From Rhizaria sp. SCN 62-66 (Eukaryota > Rhizaria, unplaced): a DNA stretch of 64,000 bases. Of the stretch, positions 28,309-41,100 are shown piece after piece (position 1 is the first letter of the stretch; every line of letters begins with the position of its first letter). Both the position numbers and the translations under genes were made by a program. Below the pieces are notes generated by a model. The model did not search any database. It had not been told where the DNA came from and was given only the letters and a program-made list of their open reading frames with translations. The stretch is taken from positions 1 to 64,000 of the forward strand of contig MEDY01000149.1 of assembly GCA_001724265.1 (NCBI GenBank). Direction: 5' to 3'.

Positions 28309-30546
28309 TCACTTATCGGCGTCGAGGAACGCCTGAATCACGCGCGCGGAGAACGTGTCGGTGGCGATCTTGTTCTTGCCGGAGTACGACGGCAGGTCCG
28401 CGCCGTCGTCCAACTTGCCGCCGCCTCTGGGCCCCTTGCCGTCGAGCGGCCCCGGTCCCGGCAGCCCGGGCATCGGGAACGCGTCCTCGTCATCGTCGTC
28501 GTCGTTGCCGTTGCCGCCGCCGTGTCCCCCGAACCCGTCAGCGCCTCTGTAGTGCTCCGGCGCGGCCGTGATCTCGACTTCGCCGCGTCCGCCCCTGGCA
28601 CCGCGCCCGCGGTTCCCTGCCGCGCCCAGGGAGAAGGCGCCGTTGGTGGCCGCGGCGCTGCTGATGTTGGCGGCATGTGACAGACTGTGCCGCGGTTGCG
28701 CGAGCGGGGACAGCCGCGCGCGCTCGGGCACCTGCAGCAGCTGCGCGGGCGACATGCGGCCGACGAGCGGGGACAGACGCCCGTTGCCCGCGTTGCGCGA
28801 GACGCGGCCAGTCGCCGTCGCCGAGGGCAGCGAGCCCAGCGCGGGCGACGCGGACGACAGCAACGGACTCGGCGCGGGCGGGTAGCCCATGCCGTACACC
28901 GCGCCCGCGCCCACGCCGCCCGCGGCAGCGCCGGCACCGGCGCCGGGGCCGCCGCCGTACTGCGCAGAGAGCGAGGGCAGGCGCCGCGGGACGCCGGGCA
29001 CGGGCGACGGCGAGGGCGCGAACCTCGTGCTGCCGCCGAGCCCGGCGCTGACCGCTCCCGCGCCCGCGCCGCTGGTGTAGAGCCCGCCGCCGCCGCTGCC
29101 CGTGGCGGCGCTGCCGGGGGACTGCGTGGCGCCGGCCATGGCGACGAGCGGCGCGGCGATCTCGCCGTGGTTGACCGACAGCCCGCGGCGCAGCGACGAG
29201 AGCCCCAGCATGGCGCTCGCGCGCGCGGCCGACGCGGCGACGAACTCGGCGTCAGATGTGCCCGCGCCGTACGCGCCCGTAAAGCCCGGCGTCGGCGAGT
29301 GGCTGGGCCGGTGCGCGGCGGCAACCGCGCGGGAGGTGATGGAACGCGAGGGGATGGCGGAGGAGAAGCCGCCCGCCGGGTCGTCGTCGTCGCCCTGCGT
29401 GTGGCTGCTATGGCGGCCGTAGTTGTCGCCCAGACTGCTGTGCGCGCCCTCGCGCCGCGGCGGGCGCGTCGTAGAGCCGCGCCCCACGACCGCGCCCGCG
29501 CCGCCAGCAGCACCGACACCGACACCGACACCAGCGCCAGCTGCAGCGGCGGCGGCGGCGCTGCCATGTGTGACGCCAATGCGGGAGCCGCGGCCGTGAA
29601 TCTGCGTGCTGGGCGAGTCGCCACTGACGCTCGCGCTGCCCGCGCCGTTAGCGGCGCCATGGTTGGGCGTGTGGCCGCCGAAGACCGCATTCGTGGGCGA
29701 GCTGCGGCCGTAAATCGAGTACAAACCCTGGCTCGGCGTCGGTGCAACACCGCCGTTGTTGTTTGCGAAGTTGTTATTGTTGTTGTAGATTGAGGAAAGG
29801 CCGTCTGGACGACGGGGAGGTTGGCCACTGTTGTTGTACACGTCAACGCCGACAACGGGAGAGTTGGCGCCGGCGCTCGCGAAGGCCGCGGCGGCCGCGA
29901 GCGCGGGGCTGGGACCGGGAACGACACGGTGGCCGCTCGCGGTAACGCTGCTGTTATTAGTGTTGCTGTTGTTGTAGTAGTAGTTGTTGTTGTTGCCACT
30001 CCCGTTGTTGATGTTACTGTTACCACCCAGACGGCCACCCGCGTTTCCCTGGTCACCGTACAGAGGCGGGGCGGGCGCGACAGAGGCGCCGGCGCGGCGC
30101 GGAACAACCTGCCCCATTTCCACGTCGCCGCCGCGCGTCACGACGCCCGGGTGCGCGCGGTCGGCCGCGGCGGCGGCCTCGAAGGCGGCCGGGTCGTCGC
30201 GGGGGCCTGCGGCGAGGACTGCGACATCGTCACGGTAGTTGTACAGGATCTCGTAGCCGTGCGTCTGCGCCAGCGCCTGCACGCGCGGCATAACGTCGCA
30301 CATCTCGCCCGTGGTGTAGGGCGCTTGGCAGAGGAACTGACCGCAGCACCAGAGGTAGAGCACGGCCGTGAAGAGCATCAAGCCAAAGCAAACAGGACCT
30401 ATGACACCGGTGAAGAAGTCATCGAAACCCAACGGGGACTGCGGTGTGTAGGTTAACCAATACCAGGACTCAGCGTGCGAGGAGTGCACGCCGACGCACA
30501 GCAGCACGCACGACAACAGCGCGCGCCGCGCTGTTGATGTGCGCAT
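28309..30546 (-). CDS. Single-pass membrane protein with long Gly/Ser/Asn-rich tail
   Basis: The 745-aa product runs from the ATG at 30546 to TGA. Residues 1-26 form a typical signal peptide (ALLSCVLLCVGVHSSHAES). A short lumenal segment with YWLTYTPQSPLGFDDFF is followed by one hydrophobic helix at about residues 46-70 (GVIGPVCFGLMLFTAVLYLW) flanked by Cys residues. After it comes a small folded region (YTTGEMCDVMPRVQALAQTH, YEILYNYRDDVAVLAAG). The remaining 580 residues are low-complexity: an Asn/Tyr-rich tract at about 185-205, then Gly/Ser/Ala/Arg stretches, ending in an acidic DDDDDEDAF cluster. Topology is probably lumenal N-terminus and cytosolic tail. I know no family with this layout. 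It is divergently placed to the giant gene at 32114. Confidence 0.75.
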   Translation of the reverse strand: MRTSTARRALLSCVLLCVGVHSSHAESWYWLTYTPQSPLGFDDFFTGVIGPVCFGLMLFTAVLYLWCCGQFLCQAPYTTGEMCDVMPRVQALAQTHGYEILYNYRDDVAVLAAGPRDDPAAFEAAAAADRAHPGVVTRGGDVEMGQVVPRRAGASVAPAPPLYGDQGNAGGRLGGNSNINNGSGNNNNYYYNNSNTNNSSVTASGHRVVPGPSPALAAAAAFASAGANSPVVGVDVYNNSGQPPRRPDGLSSIYNNNNNFANNNGGVAPTPSQGLYSIYGRSSPTNAVFGGHTPNHGAANGAGSASVSGDSPSTQIHGRGSRIGVTHGSAAAAAAAGAGVGVGVGAAGGAGAVVGRGSTTRPPRREGAHSSLGDNYGRHSSHTQGDDDDPAGGFSSAIPSRSITSRAVAAAHRPSHSPTPGFTGAYGAGTSDAEFVAASAARASAMLGLSSLRRGLSVNHGEIAAPLVAMAGATQSPGSAATGSGGGGLYTSGAGAGAVSAGLGGSTRFAPSPSPVPGVPRRLPSLSAQYGGGPGAGAGAAAGGVGAGAVYGMGYPPAPSPLLSSASPALGSLPSATATGRVSRNAGNGRLSPLVGRMSPAQLLQVPERARLSPLAQPRHSLSHAANISSAAATNGAFSLGAAGNRGRGARGGRGEVEITAAPEHYRGADGFGGHGGGNGNDDDDDEDAFPMPGLPGPGPLDGKGPRGGGKLDDGADLPSYSGKNKIATDTFSARVIQAFLDADK

Positions 30547-32113
30547 CAGAGGCCGAGGGCGCAGCTGGAGAGCGTTTGTGTTTGAAACGACTGCCTGTCA
30601 ATCAATTAAGTCACACCCTGGTCTACTTCTATAGGATTAGAATCTGCGGCAAAAATATAATATACAAAGTAGATTTTAGTCTCATGTTATGTTGTTAAAT
30701 TCGGCATCTACGGTGGTTGTGAACCTCGCATGAAGTATTTAGGTCGAGTTTCCCGATGAAGGCAGTGTCACTTGGCCGGACGATCTACGAATGTCTGGAC
30801 AATCACAATCACATGATCACATTGCATCACTGACAAGTAATGATGAGCTCCATGGCGGTCCTTGATCTCACATGAAGCAGTGCCGCTTATATGGCGATAA
30901 AATAATAAACTATGTATCCCAACGTTGTGTTGTAAGCAACTAAGCTCACTAAATGTCATGGTTACACAAAAGTGGATCCGTTTTGCCTCGGTCGCCTCAT
31001 GAACAGCAGCCTGAGGGAAAGTCTCAAACCACGAAATTACCTTGCTAACAGATTTGCACCGTCATTAACGTCGGTAAAAATCCGAAGCACAATAATGGTA
31101 GATTCTTCTAGTTGCGCTCGCGCCGCCGTATATTTGACAGAATTAATACAAAACACGGATGCGCAGGGTTCCCAAATGCATACCTCAGCAGCAATGACAA
31201 TGAAGGTACGACTTGGTACGATAGGGTAAGGCCTTCTGATCGATACCGCTCACAAGCGACCAGTCAAAACACTCACACGAGGGTCCGTTATAAAGGCGTG
31301 CATGTAACCTGAGAACTTTCGTCACTGCCGGATTGGCAAAGACGGCTCCAGTCTCAGTCGTGTTCAAGTGTGACATTATTAATATGAACATCGTAAAATA
31401 ACATTGATAACGTTGCTCTCCTTGCACATTTGTACACATTGCGCAATAATCGTACCTCCTAATGTATCTAATGGAGTATGAGGCTGCCCAACAACGAGAT
31501 AAGCATTGGCAGAGTCGCTCGAAGTCAGCGCTAAGACGACGTCACTTAAGAGCCAACAGATTCCATGGCATAGCAGGGTTGCACAATGTTTGGCAACGAA
31601 ATGAAGAAAGTCGCACAATCTAGCTGTAGTGTGTGAACAATACTCGCCCAGCAATCTTAATAGACAACGTGAATCAGGAGCTACTGTACATTCGAACGAG
31701 TAAGGGAAGCATTGGAGAGCAGCCGTTGCAAAATCGTATGCTTGCAGAGATGCTTTAACAACGCGGCTGCATAGTACAATCAAAAAGCAAAGAGATACGT
31801 ATTTGGGTGTCACGAATCACACGTCAATTGACATGTTGACGATCAGAATTACGTTATCATTGACTTTGAATAACGGTGCAACCACGCTCCTCTTCAAAAC
31901 TCGATTCTCAAGGCTTTGAATCGTTGCTCTTTGACGATAGCGTCCACGATAATCTGATCGTCAGAAGCAATTAATTTTGACTATGATAATCAATCATCTG
32001 TATTCCGTGCGAAAACTGTATTATATCTCTTGAAGCCATCTCATCACCGCTACACCAACAACTTTCTCACACTCATCAGTTTTTCTGTTTCTTGCCTCGT
32101 CCTCCAGCCTCCA
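30547..32113. promoter_or_regulatory. Long divergent intergenic region (1,567 bases)
   Basis: The longest gene-free stretch of the window, AT-rich, between two divergently transcribed genes, so both promoters lie here. The largest open frame (31379-31813, minus, 144 codons) begins at GTG and has Cys/Leu/Ser-rich composition unlike neighbouring genes, so I do not call it. I found no tRNA cloverleaf or other structured RNA by eye. Confidence 0.45.
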
Positions 32114-35100
32114 ATGCTGCCTCACAAGGCAGACTCTTCAGGGACACAGCCAACCCCGCGCCTAGCAGGCCCACCCCGCCCTTCACACGTGCCATCATAT
32201 CCGTTGCACCCGACTGACGCCGCGCTTCCTCCCGCCCGTGTCCCCGCGCCGCTTCAGCCCAGCGACATCACTTCGCACGCCTTCGTTGCGTCCCAGCAGG
32301 ATGCTGCCACCGGGGTCGGACTGACGCCCGCGCCGTCGGGTTTCCGCCGCCCCGCATCCGCGCGTGTGATTCACTCGTCCGCTGGCGATACATACCTCTA
32401 CGCGGCCAATGCGGCTGCCTTGTCTCAGGTCGCCAACGGCTCGCAACCGGAATCTGACGACAACCCACGGCGCTCGTTCAAACCGCTGCGTCCACCGGTT
32501 GCCGCAACAGACCGAAGCAACGCCTTCGCAACAGATGGCAGCCGCGTGCGCAAGTTCTTTGCTACGCGCCCCGCAACAGCGCGTTCGACAGTGCCTGCAG
32601 CGAAGGCGAGTGCTCCTCCTGCTACTCCGTCCAACGACTCGAATGACACAGAAGAGTGTGTATGCGGCCGGCCGGAGTGTGCCACGTGCAGTCCTCCTGC
32701 GCCCGCGCTAGTGCGGCCGACCCTGGGCCCGTTTCTGGCCGCGCACGGTCTGCTCACGGTCCCCCGCGAGTACCACGTATTCGGACCACGCTTCGCGGCC
32801 ACTACGGCCGCCACTGCTGCTGCCACTGCCGCTACTGCTGCTGCCGCAACTGCTGCTGCCGCAACTGCTGCTGCTGTTACTGCAGAGGTCCACAGCTTGA
32901 AGGATGACGTCGCTGTCTCGAGCGTGGACAAGCAAAACGAGGATGGCGATGTTGACATTGCCAGCGTCGGTGCGACAGCAACTGCGCCCACGCTACCAAA
33001 TCACGAAAACGAGAGTGAAACTGAACACATTGACCCTGTGTTGGGTGGAATGTGCTTTCTTGAGTATCTTGGAGACTGGGCGCTTGCCACTCTCGACGCT
33101 TCACTACTGCGGCAATCCCGCTCACAGTCTGACACATCGTCGCATGCCGACAGTTCTGCCGCGCTGCGTGGCTTGCGCGCAGTGCTGTCTGCAGCAGCCG
33201 CTGCGTTTTTGGGGCCCGCACCCACTGCGACACCGGGCGAGGACAACGACGTCGATCCCGGTACGCTGACGGCGACTTCTAAGACTGCACAGGAAGATGG
33301 ATGCGGTGTCTTTACAGGGAACCTCACTGCGGCTGCAGTTGCAATCACTGACGTGACCGCGCGGCTTGTGCTGCTTTGCGCCAATGACTCTGCCGAAAGT
33401 TCCGACAAGACAGAGAAAGAACAACTCACCACGTTTGGCGAATGGCTTTGCACCTCTGCGATGGCGAACTTTGCGACTCCAGTCTCAATGACCCGCGATT
33501 GCAGCGGGGGCGACAGCGCTGCGCGCGCGGTATCCGCTGTGTGCGCTACGGGCGCAGCGTGGGCTGGTGCACTTGCGCCTGCGCTCGCGACTGCTCTTGA
33601 CGTTACTGGTTGGCGTGCGCAGACCGCGAGCGAGTCACAATCGCATCGCAATTGGGCTGTGCTGCCGCTTTCACCATTTGTTGGGGCCGCACTCAAGCAG
33701 GAGTTGGCGTGCGGCACTGCAACACCAGAACACGACGCTGTTGATGCCTCCGCTGCTGGCACGGCGGACGCGGAGCCACGTTTGGCTCTGGCCCGGCTGT
33801 TGCCCGTGCTGCGCCTGTTGACCGACGTCGCCAGCGCGCCGCCCCGGCTCTGGGCTGGACTGGCCGCTGCTGTCGCAACTGCGTTGTCCACTGCCGTGCC
33901 CGCCGCAGTCGCTGCCGCTGTTTCTGCCGACTTTGACAGCGCCTCCGTGCGGGTTTTGAGAGATGCTGTTGCGATCGTGAATGCGCTCGCGGTGGCAGCA
34001 ACACGGGCCCCCGGCGCTAGCCTGCAATGGGCGTTGCTCCTTGCGCTCATAACTGCGCGCCCCCTTAGTCATGTTGTCAGTGCACACAAAGCGCACACCA
34101 ACGTAGCGGCTGACGCGCTTGCTGCTGTCGCGACGGCAGCGACAGCCGCCGCCGTGGGCTTCCCCGCACTGCCCACGCATGCGCTACTGCCGCGCGCCGT
34201 AACGGGGCTACTTCTAAGTCACGCTGTCGCACTTACTCTTGCCGCTGCACCTGCCACTTCGCGTGCCGTCGGACATCTGCCACCGCTCGTTGCGGCGTTG
34301 CTGCCCACAGTCAGTCTCGCGCTGACGACGGGCGACCCCGCGGCAGCCTGCGCCGGCGCCGCGCCCGCTGCGGCCGCCGCCGCCACTGCGACCGCGCGCG
34401 CCGCGTCAGTTGCCGCTGCGCTTGTTGGTCGGCCCTGGCGCTCGTGGCGAGCTGCGCTTGCAGCAGCCTTTACCTCCGGTGAAAACTCGGCCGCTGTCAG
34501 TCCTGGCGACGCGATACGCAGTGAAGCGGAGGCAGCGATGATGTTGGTGGCCACGTTGCTGCCGCCTGAGGCCCTTGACTGGCTTCTTGCGATTGGCGAC
34601 GGCTGCGCATGCTGCGATGGCAATGGCGTTGCACACAATTGGACGCGCGACGGTGTACTCGCCACAAGTACTTCTGCGGCAGTTTGCGACTGCTATTGGG
34701 ATGAAGGTGGTGTTACAAATGCGGTGCAAAGCCCTGCGCTGCCGTTTCTGCCGTTTTCGCCGCTGGAGGCGTCGGACCGCGAATGGCTGCACAATGCACT
34801 GGCCGCTTCTGCGGGTCCCGTGGCCGCGCCGTCGCTGACAGCTGCCGCGTCAACTGAGGCACCCGAGGCCGCAGCTGTGCATACTGCTGTAGCAGTCGAG
34901 CTCGTCACCGCACTGCGCGCCGCCGCAACAACGGCAGCAGCGCGTGCCCAGCGGCGGTGCGCGTGCGAGCTGTGGGCGGCTCTGCGGGGTGGAGCTGTGA
35001 CGGCACTCGCGGGGAAGGCGCCTCAGCTCGACTATGCAGTGCAGTATGCGGCGGGGCTGATTGAAACTGGGAGTAACGGGATGAGTGTCGTTGATATGGA

Positions 35101-38100
35101 CGCGTTACAGCGCAGTGCGCGCCAGCTTTGTGAAGCGCCGTGGGAGACTGCGCACAGCTATCTCGCTCCGCACTCTGCCCTGCCGACCCGCGCTGCCGCA
35201 GCTGCTGTTGCAGCGATCGCAGCGGTGGCTGAGCTCGCGGCCGCTGCAGCGTCTGCTGCAGCATTGGCTCCGTCGGCTTCTGCGACGCCTTTTGATGCAG
35301 CCTCTGTATCACAGAGCAAGAGCCCGCGGAGCAACAGCGACTTCGGCGACTCTGCGCTGCCCAACGCGACCGCAGTGCGCTCATTGCTGCAGCCGCCGCC
35401 GCGACGTTTCGACTCATCACCACTGCCGCCTGCGCAAGCCGCACTCTCCGCTACTTTTGTCGGGCCGCGTCTGACCGCCGCTGCGCACGCCGCGCGCGCA
35501 GCCGCTGCGGCTGCCGTCGAGCGGACGGCCGCGGCGTCCGCCGCGCTGCGTGCGCGCGTTGAGCTGGAGCGCGCACGCGCGCAGTCTGAGGCACTCGCGC
35601 ATGCGCGTACGGCGCGCGTTGCGCCGGCAGTGACTGTAGGCCATGAAGACATGCTTGTACTGGCTGAAAGCATTGCTGCAACAGACTCTTCTGAAGGCAA
35701 GAGCGACGGCGATGATGACATGCGTGCAGTTAGTACGGGAGACGGTGCGCGCGATGGCGAGAGTGACGAAAGCTGTTCTACCGCACCCTATGCGTAGTTG
35801 CTGCCGGATGCGCCCTGTCGCTGCATGTCGCGGGCGTTCCTATCTGGCGATGCGCCGCTGTGGACTCTAGCCTCAGTGCCACTGCTTTTGGGCGAGCCCG
35901 GGCCCGCACACAGTCAATTTCACGGTTCGGCCCGTGAACCGCATCTGCGCTTGCAGTGGGTCGACGCCCCCGCTTCGCGACCGGTGTTTGAGCGCGTTGC
36001 AGCCAGCGAGGAAGAATGGCTTGCGCTCGTGCATGCACGCACATTCGTGCTCGCCTCAGCCTCTGCTGCACTGAGATCCGGCTCGAACCTACCTGATGCA
36101 CCTTGCTGTGCTGCTCTTCCGCCAGCATCGCCCTCGCTTGCTGCTTTGTTGCTACTGACGCACACACGCCTTGCGCTACGGCCCTCGACTGCGACGCTCG
36201 CAACGCGTATTGCTGCTGCTACTGGTGCCATTGTTGGCACTGCAACTGCGACTGAGTCCAGCACCCTCCCCGGTGACGCTGTTGCGGACTCCACAGCATC
36301 GACCGTCTCAACCGCGTCCACGCACAGATCATTTGCTCCCACAGAGAGGATGCTGACTGTGGCATCTGCGGCTGCATCGCAGCTCGCCGCTGGCGCCGCT
36401 GCTCGTCGAGCCTTTGTGTTCGGCGCGCTTGGATGCGGATGGGGTTGTGACACCCTTGCTCCTGATGCCACTGCTGCGGCGTTGCCTCTGACTTTCCTGC
36501 TTCCGCCCGCCTGTCCGCTGCCTGTTCCTGCTGATACGACCCTCAATCCAGCGCCCCCGCTCACGGTGCCTGTGCTGTCAGAGCTGCCTCTTGCGCCGCT
36601 CCTGCTTGCGGCCGTGGGCGCACTCGCGCACGCCGCTGCCGCCGCGGCCACAAGCGCGGCCGCGGGTGCGGGGGTAACGTGGCTGTCTGAGAGTCTATTC
36701 CAGAGCGCGCACTGGCCCGCGCTACTGGACGCAGCCGTTATGGCGTCACAGGCCGCGCCCATGTCCGCCGCTGCTGCAGCCACAGCGCGCGCGGCGCGCG
36801 CACAAATGCGACTCCGTGATCGTGCCGTCGCATCGCAGCTCACCGCGCTCGCGGCCGCACACAGTGCTTCTAACGCGAGCACCGCTGATTGGCTGTTGGC
36901 GGCGCCAGACTGGGCGCGCTCGGAAGCGCTGGCACGTGCGGGCGCGGGCGTGTCTGCGTGTGCATTGGCTGCGGACTCTGCTGCCAAATGGTCCATCTAC
37001 TGGTACGTACGTGCTGACGCTGCAACGGCAGCTTCGCTTGCTACCACACAGTCCCCGAATGTCAATGCAGGTGACGGCGCTAGTGCCGCCAAGCCTGAAG
37101 CACCAGGGACGGTGGGCGTGGTAACCGTGTGCACTGAGTCCGCCGTGGCCGCTGAGGCAGAGACGCTTGCCGCAGTGCCATTCCGTGCAGGCCCGCTGAC
37201 TTGTGCTTGCGTCTATCATAGCGCAGCGTATAATACGGACTCTGCCTCGGACGCTTTACAGCAGAAACCAGGACTGATCCCGTCTGCTCCGCGACTGCGC
37301 TGTGTGTCGCCCGTGTTGCCGCAGTCAAGCTTGTTTTTGTCTGAGACGCGCACGATGCTTGCAGCTTATTGGCCTTGTACGGATGCCCCACTGCTTTCTT
37401 CTGTGACGGTGACGCAGTCGGCACCCTATGCTGCAACCGCGACAGCCTCGGCTGCTGCGGCTCTTTTAGTGCTGTTGACGCCGCACCCCGGGTGGGCGCG
37501 CCGCCTTGCTGCCGCAGCTGCAGCGACCACTGCGATGGAGGGCGAGCGCGGCTGCAATCGCCGGCGCGAGCGGCAGCGCTGGCGTCTGGCGAACATTCTC
37601 GCCGCGCCCGGCACCGCCGCCGCCGAACGCAAAGCTCTTGGCGGCGCAGACATAAGCGACATTGATGCCAATGATGCGGAGAGCGACGACGAGAACGGTG
37701 CGAGATATGGCATTGATACAGTCGGCGCTGAGAACGACGGTGAGCGCGCTTCGCTGGTCGGGGCAATGACGGAGCTGGGCCGCGAGGCACTGTACCGCAT
37801 CACGCATGCGTCCTCGCTTGCAGCTGCTGCAGCTCTCGCAGAGGCGGCAGCGGAGGTAACTGCGTCGGACACTGCTGCTGCGCGTTCTTATGGTGTATCA
37901 CTATCTTTGCGTCCTCCTAGTGAGCAATGGGAGCTGACCTCGATTGCGCCACCTCTGCCGCAAAGCTCGCCCACACAGCCGCCACCGCCATCGCTTGTTG
38001 CAGCTGAAACCACGCGCGCGGTCGCGCTACGTTTGCTTTGTCGTCTTGCACAACACGCGCGCGCCCGCGCCGCTGCGCTCGAAGGCTCTACACCCCACAA

Positions 38101-41100
38101 AACGATTGACGCTCGATCCGCAGCGCTCGATGCGGCTGCCCGGTGCGAACGCAGCGCTGCGACTGCGCGTGCACTTGCACTGGGTGCGTGGGCGTTACTG
38201 CTGCCGCCGCTGGCCTTGGCGTACGCTGGCGCAGACGCCGACGCTGACCCTGCAGCTGCTGCCGCAGGTGTCGGTGCCGGTGGCGGCTCTCCAGCTGCGG
38301 ACTCAGTCGTTACCGCGCGCTTTGGCGACTTCAAAGATAACAGTGCACCCAACAGTGGCAGCATCCGTGTGACCGGTACCGTTCCGATGCCAGCCGGTAG
38401 TATGCGTGTCGAACTTGACCCTGTGTCGCTAGCGCGCGCCGCTACGGCGGCTGATGCGAGCGCTGCCGGTGGATTGTCGCCAGCTGCCACAGTTGCACTG
38501 ACAGCCGCTCTGGGAGCCGCAGTGCCACTTGCAGTTGCAACCATTACCACGGTCTCTACAGACACGCTGCCCCTGAGCGGCGCAGCGTACAGTGGTCCTG
38601 GCGTCACGATTGCAGTGCAGCAGCAACCGCCACGCACTGCTGTGCGACACACCGTCACGCTCTCGGCGTGGGGACGATGTGCGAGCGCGCCCGTGCCCGC
38701 GCTCTCCGCATCGTCGCTGCTGCGTGGCGGCATGCTGGACCTGGCTGTGACGCTTCTTGCGGTCAATCCCAGCCCTGCGCCGCTTGCCGCCGCACTTTCC
38801 CCCGCCGCTGCGGCGTCGCAGTGGTCTGAATACGTCGGCACTGACTTGTGCGGTGTGCTTGCGAGCCACCTCGCATGGGGCGTTGTAGAGCGCCTTGTGC
38901 GTGCGCGGCCGATGGACGTGCGCGTTCGCGTGCGGAAGGCCCCTGCACCCGCGTCACCCGCGCGCGCAGCCGCACGCGCGCTGCTGCGTGGCCTTGATGA
39001 AGCCGCTGTCCTGCACGATAGACTGCGTTCTGGGGCACGCGACCGACAAGGCGGCAAGGCACGTCGTGGCAGGGACGACCTTGATGGTCGGTGTGACGGT
39101 GAAAGCGACGATCAAGCTGGAGATGAAGGCGAAGTTATCGATCTCCGTCTTGCCCCCGAGCTTGAGGCCGACTTGTGGAGTGGCATGGATACAAGAGCGG
39201 CGACCGCGTCATCAACTTCTGCGGCCTCTAGCAGCAACAGTGAGAGGAGTAACGTTGGCCACATTGACGCTGGAGCACCGCCTTCAGGGTCACTCATGGC
39301 ACGACTTGCACACAAGTCTTATCTCGCAACATTGCTGGGGCGATTGTCCAACGCGCGTCCGCGCGCGCCGTTTTTTGGAGTCTCGCACCTGTCGCTTGAG
39401 CTCTTTGGCAGTGACCAAGCCATGTGGAGTCTTGCGCCTGCACTTGCAGCGTGCGTGCACGCGCACAGCCACGGACATGTCCACGGGGATGGCGACAGCG
39501 AGGGCGCGCCTCGTGGCCGCGTCCTGCTGATTGCGCCAACAGGGCTTGGCGCAGCACTTCTTGCGAATGCCAGTGCAGACATTGCACCGCAAGACTCCAA
39601 CGGGACTGCCACCACTGATGGCTCTGCAGGTCCGCGACTTGCAGTTGGCGTGCGCGGCGCTGAGGCGGTGCTTGCCGCTACTGCCTCCGCGTTGACACCG
39701 CCTACGTTTACCACGCAGTACACTGCAGAGTCAGGAGCCAGCACTGTCTGTACGTTTCCATCTGCGGAGGTTCTCGTGCTCTCTGCTCTCACGTACGCAC
39801 CGCGTCCCACGACCGCCGCTGTAGCAGGTGTTGCGCCTGTTGTCACTGAAGCAATCACTGCTGCGGGGCGCGTGGGCGGTGCATGGGACGCCGAGGCGCT
39901 GCCATCGCACGCACTACGTAGACTCTGGACATACACGCGCTGTCTTGCAACGCTCACAGCCGCATCACAGCCCCGCGCCAGCGCGGGCGTGATGCGTGCG
40001 CGCGTTTTTGTGCAGTGCGACTTGCGGCCTCTGTGGGCTGCGGCAGATGCGCACGCACGTCGGAGTCGTCGCTTCTCGTCAAAGTGTCTGAAACAAGTCT
40101 CCACGGCCAGTACTGACTTCAACGCGGGTGCCACTGAGCCCGCGTCAGCGGCTGCAGTTGCGCAAGCAGGCTTTGCCCCAACGTCAACACTGCAGGCCTT
40201 TTTGGCAGCGTGGACTGAGAAGCTTGCTGCTGCGGAACGACGCGAGGCGCGGCGAGCACATCGGACACGCATGCTCACACAGAAGCTGCGTCTTGCCGGC
40301 GAATATTCGCTGCGATCAGCGTCGGCTGCTGCGTCCGCTGCGTTGTCGGCGGTTAGCATGAGCGACGATGAAGCTGAAGCGTGTGACACTGCAAATGTCA
40401 CGATGGCAGATGCTGTTGTTTCTGCAGAAGGCTCTGATGAGGATGAAGACGAAGATGAGCTTGACTTTGAGTTCCCTCTGTCAGCTGCGCAGCAGGCGCG
40501 CTTTAACGGACAAGGACAAACTGGTGGTGATGACGACTATGGGCAGGATGACTGGGCCGGCACGGGCTATTACGCTCCCCTGGCTCCGTCCCTAGTTGAG
40601 CCCTTTGCTGCAGGTGACGCCACGGCGACTGGGAACCCCACAGAGACTAAAGCTGTTGCTGCGCTGAACGTTCCCCGCTCACGCCCGGTGCATGTGCCAA
40701 CGCAGGCTCGCGCTCTGCGCCTGTTGTGTTTGACGACTCCGCCGCCGTGGCGCCCGCTTCCGCACGCAGTGGCAGCTTCGCCCGCCGCCGGTGAGCGCGG
40801 TACATTGACTGTAGATGCAGTTTTGCGTGTGTCGTGGTTGCCGCCGTTGCCGTGGCTACCCGTCGGCCCCCGCCCAGTGACTGTGGCTGACCTTGCCGCA
40901 GCCGCTGAAGAGGCCGTGCGGTTTACGCCGCCAGAGCCCGCTACAGCACCATCCGTAAATGATGACGCGAGTAGCACAGAGAAGGCTGCGGAGGCAGCAA
41001 GGCTTGGACTTGCGCTGAGCAATGCAGCGTCGTCAGCGGCGACAGCGGCCGCAGTTACGGCAGCCTCTCAACTTGAAACAGCATTACTGCAAGCGTTCAG

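Noticed and set aside
31379-31813. 144-codon minus-strand open frame in the long divergent spacer
   Set aside because: Begins at GTG, AT-rich, no coding bias. Its hydrophobic N-terminus resembles a signal peptide, but that alone is weak.
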